Shown here: piece by piece, positions 57,916-64,000 of the stretch
How the letters are laid out: every line of letters starts with the position of its first letter
Numbering within the stretch: the stretch's first letter is position 1
From: Desarmillaria ectypa
Lineage: Eukaryota > Basidiomycota > Agaricomycetes > Agaricales > Physalacriaceae
Direction: 5' to 3'
Length of the DNA stretch: 64,000 nucleotides
Assembly (NCBI GenBank): GCA_030407005.1
Contig: JAUDYN010000006.1
Location: forward strand, 3,038,001-3,102,000
The notes under the pieces: generated by a model
What the model was told of the DNA's origin: nothing
What the model saw: only the letters and a program-made list of their open reading frames with translations
Database searches by the model: none
Translations under genes and position numbers: made by a program

Positions 57916-59161
57916 TCAGACTCTACAATTGTCCAGACCGAAAATTAATATATCTTCTGCACCGATCTTCATCAACTCGTCCATGATATCGGCTATCTTC
58001 TTCTTCTCAACCATACTGCTCACTTCCACCCAACCCTCTTCTTCAAGAGGGGCAATAGTTGCGGCTCGCCGCCCCGGGGTAATAGCCACAGCCTCGGGAA
58101 CTCTATCCCTGCGTATATTATATTGGCAGATTGCGTATTTGCTCGCTGCGACAACGCCCGCAATCCGGCTCGTGATCTGGGCGATGAGAGGATCAAGAGC
58201 TGTGTGTTTAGGAATACTCGACTTGATGAGGACCGCTTCTGTTTCCAGAACAGTTGCTATCGCATGCAAGCCTGCCGCACGCATCGTATCTCCAGATTCT
58301 GGGCGATTCCGTGTCCTGATATGAGCAAGTGCGGATTTCATAGGACTTTTTCCGACTTACCTACGAGATCGACTAGGAAAATTAGTGTGTCCGAGAGATG
58401 TAATTTAGATGTCCGTGAGTTGATGGAGGAAGAATGTTAACCCACCAATACCGTCCGCCAAACCCAAAGCACACGCAGCTTCCACACTCCCACCCACATA
58501 CTCGATGTGAGTCTGCTTCTCTGGGCCATCGAGCCCAAGTTCCCCATCCAACTTCCCGAAATACTCACCTGCGAGAACTTCGAAACTTGTTACTACGCGT
58601 TTTCCCGCGAGGTCCTGCACACTTTTGATGGGCCCCGCTTCGGGAACTTGGACTTGTAGTTTGCACTTGCCAAATCCGAGGCGGAGGACTTCGGTAATAT
58701 GTTCTTGCATTTTGGCCTCGAGGATGACATCGTGGCCTGTTATCCCGAGATCGACGTTGCCCTGGCCGACGAAGGACGGGATATCCGCTGCGGGGAGGAA
58801 TACACTGGATGAGGCGGTCATTATTTCTTGGGTACACAGAAAACCGGCGGGGAAATTTCACAGCGCAATCGGGTGGTTCTTCACCAGACAGACATCAAGT
58901 CGGTCATTTCTCCGGAACTGTATATCTGCGCCTATGATTATAAGCAATACATTAGTCAGGCCTGGGCCTCGGGGGGTTTACTAAACAGAACACGTACCGG
59001 CCAATATAGAGAGACATTTATCATAGAGCCTCCCTGAATATTTAAAAGACATTCAGTAAGGCCGACTTCATCAAAATATATCAATCACCTTTTTTCGGGA
59101 TTGCGAATAGTAGACGACCATCCACGCTATCTGTGTCTGTGTCATTGGGAGTCAGTTGCAT
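57916..59161 (-). CDS. HIS1: ATP phosphoribosyltransferase, first step of histidine synthesis
   Basis: Six exons on the minus strand: 59161-59089, 59033-58998, 58931-58862, 58804-58446, 58372-58361, 58298-57916; 310 aa, the usual size. Motifs in order: LLFAIPKKGRLYDKCLSIL, FRRNDRLDV, FLPAADIPSFVGQGNVDLGITG, LACALGL-like GSVEAACALGLADGI, VDLVESGDTMRAAGL (the PRPP-binding region), and a C-terminal regulatory domain (ATIAPL...EVSSMVEKKKIADIMDELMKIGAEDILIF) that mediates histidine feedback in the long form. Exon 5 is a 12-nt microexon encoding VDLV; without it the PRPP loop is lost. The enzyme joins ATP and PRPP. Start ATG 59161 is the first in frame. Confidence 0.9.
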
Positions 59162-60579
59162 ACAAATCGATGGATTGTCGGCACGACGAACTCATATTTT
59201 CGGACAGGTTCAAGAAGTGGTCAAGACCGGTCAGAACGAGTGATCTGACAGAATCAGGCCAAGTACAAGATCGACAAGATTTTTTTTCGAGATCGTAGAG
59301 GGCTCGGAGATCGATGAGGATCAGTGGCTGTGCCACTAATATTGATGTTTGACTCGAGGGTATCGCACAACAAACGGGATTGCGTATCAGCCTACGCCGA
59401 TATCGATTGCTCTTTTCTTTCGACACTCATGCTGCTTCCGTCTGTTGTCTCTGTCATTGACATCTCTCTGTGTATCGCTGCTAGACTGGCCTAGATTCTT
59501 GCTTCCATGAGCCTAGGACGATCAATCTTCGCTGCGGCACTAAGTCCCCCAATGAATGAGCTAAAGGATCGCTCAAGATCCAAGCCTTTTTGGGGTTCCC
59601 ATCTTTAATGGTTCTGATGGCTCTGCACGGGGAACATGCTCTGGGGAACCTCTGGCGAAATCGCGGAAGCAGGGGCAGTGTCCAGTTTCGGGGAGAACCG
59701 CTTTAAGGGCACAGTGGTTCACTGTCACGGCATGATCTTGTCGGGGTGATAACTAGGATTAATAGTAAGTCGTTTTCTTCATTCTAAAGTCCACTAGTCG
59801 TGACTTACGTCTAACAGTCATAGAGATTGTCTGTATATCGCGCCCAAAGCGCCTATCTGTCGTTTATCAATGTTATTTTCATTTCGGATCATGTTTTGCA
59901 GCTGACTTGGACTTTGGAAGTTCCGTCGTTTTCGACATGAGCACAAAGGTGTGATGGTTGCTGACTCTTTCTGGATCAAGGGTTCCGAAGGGTTTCAGCA
60001 ATTCACATTCACATGTACAGTTCCCAGGCTTCTACTCGTGGCCATCGTTTGTTGTAGGCTTTTTGGGTTACATTGCCTGTATCATGATGCTGATTTCCTA
60101 CCGTCGCGTAGGCGTTTGTTGCGAAGCCTCCTTCATTGCTTCAACTCAGTGGTTTTGGGTCCATTGACCCCGTGATGGAGTAGTGCCGCTTCTCTATTCA
60201 AGGCCTCTATTCAATCTATGCGTCACCGTAGTCAATGCCATGACGTTTTCTCCGAAAGGTAGGCCCAGGCCGGGTCGTTTCAGATGATGCAGATCTCGTT
60301 TGTTCTCGTCCTTTCTGCGAGTTTCTCACAGCCAATAAGGGTAGAACCGGGTCATCACGTGTGATCACTGATTCTTCCATCTAGTTTCCTATCTGAGACA
60401 ACTTGCAAGATTTTCGACACCCCCCCGCTCAATCTATGAACCTGTTCCGTGAAAATTGGCCAATGCCGAGCTTCTCAACCGCGCATTCAAATTCTTCTGA
60501 TCTCGGCCTTTTATCCCTTGTCTCATAATCACAACAGTCTCGCGAGGCTACTCCTTCACCTCTTACTACTACCTTCAGC
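59162..60579. other. Intergenic region, possible membrane-protein remnant
   Basis: 1.4 kb between the HIS1 start and the esterase start. A plus-strand phrase near 60010-60110 (FYSWPSFVVGFLGYIACIMMLISYRR) looks like a membrane helix with a basic end, but no complete gene is visible. Promoters of both flanking genes must lie here. Confidence 0.35.
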
Positions 60580-62653
60580 ATGCCCATCGCCCAGATGCAT
60601 TGCAAGACTTCATTGTCCGAGGTGCACCATATACCGCTACAAACTACCTTTCATGGCGTGCTGCATGCAACTTCAACGCCCGAAGCTCAAGTTCATCAAT
60701 ACCGCGGCATAAAATATGCCTCCATACCCGCTCGTTTTCGCCAGTCCAAGCTTTTCACTTCTTACAAGTCCGTTACAGATGCGACAAAATACGGGTAGGC
60801 TTTAGATATGTTACCATCATATTAGTGCTCACAGACTGCTGTAGACCTATATGTCCGCAGTACAAATGCAGAAAAAGCATCGAAGAGGCCATGTTTGGTC
60901 TCAGTGATGATGATATACCCAAGCAGTCCTTCAAGCAAAATGAGTTCGAGTGTCTGAACTTGAACATTACCACGCCCGCTGGTCTTACCCCACGCTCTCG
61001 TATACCGGTTATGGTGTGGATACACGGGTAAGTCTCGTGATCAGTCGTCATGAATCCATATGCTTACGACTACTGTCAATGACAGAGGAGCTGACAGAGG
61101 GACAGGCTCCAGTTGGGTCTACGACGGGGGCGCATTAGTCCATCGCAGTATACTCATAGGCAAACCGATTATTGCGGTCACCTTCAAGTAAGATCCGGAA
61201 GTATTTTTGTCAACTTCTCTGTCTGATGGACCATGTTCTGTTATAGTTTTCGGCTTGGCCTCTTTGGTTTCGCTGCCGGTCCCATGTTACGTGAGGACAA
61301 CAAGTCTGCGGGAGATGAAGGCGTCGGAAATTACGGTCCGTCGCTATAATCATCTCCCCCATTTTTTTCTTGACGTTTCATCTAGGCCTACGCGACCAAC
61401 GTAAATTACTCGAATGGCTTCACCACTTTATTGGAGATTTTGGCGGTGATCCTAACAATATCACTCTATTCGGGGAATCGACGGGAGCGGCTGATATCGT
61501 ATCTCACCTCTTGTCTACGGCCAATGAAACAAAACCTCTTTTCCAGCGAGCAATAGTCCAAAGTGCCATCCTGGAGCCCAACACTCCAGATGTCTCGGCG
61601 GCAGGATGGCATCTATCTAGACTCATGTCAGCACTGCGCATCACTACAGTTGATCAGCTCCGCGCCATTGACACTGACAAGCTGTTTGCGTACGGTCAGA
61701 CTCTCCGCAACGTCGATGACGGCGTCTTTTTCCGTCCAGGATGGAAAACTTACTTTCAACCGGACGACGCGCACCTCCGGGACCATCATGCGTTCTCTGA
61801 CCTTCTTTCAATTCACAAGATTCCCAAAAGGCCGTCACGGTCGCCCCATCCGAATGCTGGCCTGTCCACCTTCCATCCTCCGCCCAATCTTCAACCTCTC
61901 ATCATAGGTGATTGTGCCTCCGACTCGCTAGTGTGGTCGCTATACGCCGCACAATGGACCGCCCCTGCAGTCGTTCGCCGCATCAAAGCCGTCTGTCAAT
62001 CCCTCTCCAAAGGCTCCAACCTTATGCATGCGTACGACATCACCTCCTACACCTCGGACGATGAAGTTGTTCAGCGCGTCCTAGACCTCATCAATGATGC
62101 CCGTGTGGCATGGCCCACCGACTGCGTAGCTCAGTCTGCTCGACGCGATCGAGGCGGACATGGAGTCTGGCGGTATGTCTTTGATCAAGACGGTCCGACC
62201 GTCAATCTTCCGCACCATACGGTCGACCTTGTTTACCTGTTCGACAACGTCCCGCTTCCTGAATCCGCCCGATCACCTTCGTCTACTATGATGTCCTTTG
62301 ATGGTGGCTTCTGCGACTTTGACGATGTGGAAGGCGAGGATGATTCGGTGGATATCACTGATGAGGATGGGTGCTCGTGGATGCAGCCGTGTGTTGATCA
62401 GTGGTCATATACCCATGTTAGGGATACGATGCAAGAGAGGTGGATCGCATTTGCTTATGGAGAAGCTCCGTGGAATGACGAGAAGGTATTCGTGTTTGGG
62501 CCAGAAGGCGAATCTGGTGAGCGGTCAGCTTGTATATTTGATGGAAGGAGGAGGAAGCAAGTGTGGAAGGAGGTATTCGAACCGTTAGGAATGCAGGTCG
62601 TACACAAAGTCGGCTTGGAGCTGAGTAGGGGCCCACCGTTAAGGGGATATTAG
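60580..62653 (+). CDS. Type-B carboxylesterase/lipase, alpha/beta hydrolase
   Basis: Five exons: 60580-60794, 60845-61027, 61086-61187, 61247-61335, 61386-62653; 618 aa. YRGIKYASIPARF, then the oxyanion motif VMVWIHGGADRGTG, FRLGLFGFAAGP, and the nucleophile elbow GESTGA (Ser; family norm GESAGA) near 61480. The likely acid residue is in IIGDCASDS near 61915, and the catalytic His in PHHTVDLVYLFDN near 62215. No signal peptide is seen, so it is probably intracellular. It hydrolyses esters; substrate unknown. The C-terminal part has an acidic insert (DFDDVEGEDDSVDITDEDG). Confidence 0.87.
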
Positions 62654-62706
62654 ACATGTCTTTTTTATCTTTTTCACATATTACACATGCATTCAGAACG
62701 GCATAA

Positions 62707-63078
62707 TTATTGTATCAACATCAGTTTTTCTTTCACCTTGGGTTTATTGTAGGTTGGGGCTGAGCATTGCATGGCATTATTATTGATTCTGTTGTATACG
62801 TACTCAAAATTGTCGTAATCAAAAGGGTTTTGGGGCAATGCGCCTTGTTCGTTGGTGAGGACAATAAAAGTGTTGGAACATAGTATCCTTTTGTGACGGT
62901 CGGATCCAACCTCCAAACCGAATCTAGTGATGTGCGACCTTTTGGGCACAACAGAGGGCATCGAAGCGGTTGAAAGGTTACTAGCGGAGTCTGGAGCCTT
63001 CACGAAGACCGGAACTCCGAGGCGAGAGGTAGGAATGTCACTCTGGGAAGACGAACCGAGGCCGCATGAACAAGACAA
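62707..63078 (-). CDS. Hypothetical protein or terminal exon
   Basis: A minus-strand frame of 124 codons without an ATG at its head, ending in KPKVKEKLMLIQ and TAA 62707. It has QNPFDYDNFEYVYNRINNN and Ser-rich sequence. It may be the last exon of a gene starting upstream, but no donor/acceptor pair stands out. Family unknown. Confidence 0.3.
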   Translation of the reverse strand: MSCSCGLGSSSQSDIPTSRLGVPVFVKAPDSASNLSTASMPSVVPKRSHITRFGLEVGSDRHKRILCSNTFIVLTNEQGALPQNPFDYDNFEYVYNRINNNAMQCSAPTYNKPKVKEKLMLIQ

Positions 63079-63367
63079 AGATGGGTAGAACAGAACATCA
63101 CAATGCTACCGGGGCCACCCCTTATTTTCTTTTTTTTCTCTATTTCCCGTAGGTAGTATGATTTAACAGTTATTTAGACTACTACATACAATTTTACCCG
63201 AGAGACTTACATCCCATAGAGTCGACAATTAGAATAGCATTACAACGAGTAGTGGTATAATCATAGTACAATACTATATCCCCGCGTCTTCGCCCATTAC
63301 GAGGCGTGTTGCGGGTCACCAATCCAGACTATCATCATCCAACCTCCAAACCCATTTAGACGTATCT
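63079..63367. other. Intergenic; no gene recognised
   Basis: AT-rich with a poly-pyrimidine run (TTTTCTTTTTTTTCTC near 63124). Nothing else seen. Confidence 0.4.
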
Positions 63368-63808
63368 TTATAAGGACGAACTTGGACCATGCGCGCCAGG
63401 CTGTTCTCGGATGGTCTCCGCTATCAGATGTCCTGGACTTAGCTCAAGTGACTTGACATCAGTACATATTCTCTCGGCCGAATCTCCCGGCTTTACAGCT
63501 GTTTGGAAACAGGTTGACGTTCTACGGTGGTTCTGTAAATGAGAAAAGAAGCATCGGACTTGGTCATGAACCGGGGCGTAGAGGGCACTCCTAGATCCCC
63601 GAAACCGCCTTGAACGGCCGTCAAAAGTCCACAAAACCATGTTCACGACGAACTTCAGATCGCACTCGAGTACTTGACTCATAAAAAACTTGTTACTGTC
63701 AATGCAAACCAGCTGTAAAGCACGAGGAGGTACCCCGATAAAACGGAAATCTATAAACGTCGGTACTAAGAATACAATGAGTGATAGGTTTGTGAAAAGT
63801 GTAATCAA
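63368..63808 (-). CDS. Hypothetical membrane protein (C-terminal part)
   Basis: A minus-strand frame of 146 codons. A hydrophobic start LFTNLSLIVFLVPTFIDF could be a signal anchor. The rest is soluble, with FDGRSRRFRGSRS and an end block DVKSLELSPGHLIAETI. The stop is at 63368. I do not recognise the family, and introns may be hidden. Confidence 0.35.
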   Translation of the reverse strand: MITLFTNLSLIVFLVPTFIDFRFIGVPPRALQLVCIDSNKFFMSQVLECDLKFVVNMVLWTFDGRSRRFRGSRSALYAPVHDQVRCFFSHLQNHRRTSTCFQTAVKPGDSAERICTDVKSLELSPGHLIAETIREQPGAHGPSSSL

Positions 63809-63851
63809 TACAGGGTTAATCCGTCCGTCAATGATGCTAATATAATGTTCA

Positions 63852-64000
63852 TCAAATCGTAGCCGTCAAGGCACTAGCAATATCCACTGTGTTGGTACTG
63901 TCACTGGCAGCAGCAGTTGTGGTAGCCGTGGAAGCACTTTGGAAGCTGAAAACGAACCCGCCATTCGTGGAAGAGGAAGAGGAAGCAGTAGCGGCAACTG
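63852..64000 (-). CDS. C-terminal end of a Ser/Thr/Ala-rich protein, runs off the window
   Basis: On the minus strand from the window edge: ATASSSSSTNGGFVFSFQSA, then STATTTAAASDSTNTVDIASALTATI and TGA 63852-63854. The low-complexity Ser/Thr/Ala tail is typical of secreted or wall-linked fungal proteins, but the gene lies beyond the window. Confidence 0.4.
   Translation of the reverse strand, partial: VAATASSSSSTNGGFVFSFQSASTATTTAAASDSTNTVDIASALTATI

Noticed and set aside
58123..59037. Plus-strand ORFs of 64-119 codons
   Set aside because: Antisense to HIS1 exons.
1..64000. CRISPR arrays, bacterial operons, prophage or toxin-antitoxin systems
   Set aside because: No regular spacer-repeat arrays or prokaryotic gene organisation; spliced genes and retroelements show fungal nuclear DNA.

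Overview
The window reads as nuclear DNA of a filamentous basidiomycete, most likely an agaricomycete. The signs are short (about 45-75 bp) GT-AG introns, F-box/leucine-rich proteins and P450s of basidiomycete type, an intron-containing tRNA-Leu, and chromodomain Ty3 and Ty1/copia retrotransposons. I cannot name the species.

Bases 1-33,450 are a retrotransposon graveyard with layered insertions. Most of it belongs to one chromodomain Ty3 (chromovirus) family, present as LTRs at 1405, 3581, 19584, 20471 and 27045 and as a younger relative at 9068-17685. The younger copy has a 5-bp target duplication (GTCAC) and sits inside the gag of a second, long-LTR element (family X; LTRs at 6814-8155 and, inverted, 22473-23832). 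Two Ty1/copia copies lie tail to tail at 27451-28757 and 28884-33446, the second with a perfect AATAT target duplication. Older copies are almost free of CpG, and nearly all their nonsense codons are TGA where relatives have Arg. This is the expected footprint of C-to-T change at methylated CpG. The chromoviruses carry a tRNA-independent, self-complementary primer site and an unusual 5' ORF with a predicted membrane helix that overlaps gag in another frame.

Bases 33,450-64,000 are gene space. In order: a copia-disrupted F-box-like gene; an unrecognised gene remnant; a USP deubiquitinase (36186-39174); tRNA-Leu(UAG); a truncated P450 relic; a C2H2/RING protein; an unrecognised multi-exon region; SRP19/Sec65; a small membrane ORF; a secreted GH18 chitinase; an O-fucosyltransferase-like protein; a second P450 pseudogene; a 446-aa protein divergent from an F-box gene; HIS1 (with a 12-nt microexon); a type-B carboxylesterase; and two hypothetical minus-strand tails. 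These are single-gene housekeeping and accessory loci, not an operon or obvious cluster.

The most interesting material is in the retroelements: covarying self-priming sites, the membrane-helix ORF1 overlapping gag, the purely transitional decay, and a 1.3-kb copia inverted repeat. I found no CRISPR, prokaryotic or defence-type locus. Exon boundaries were placed by eye.
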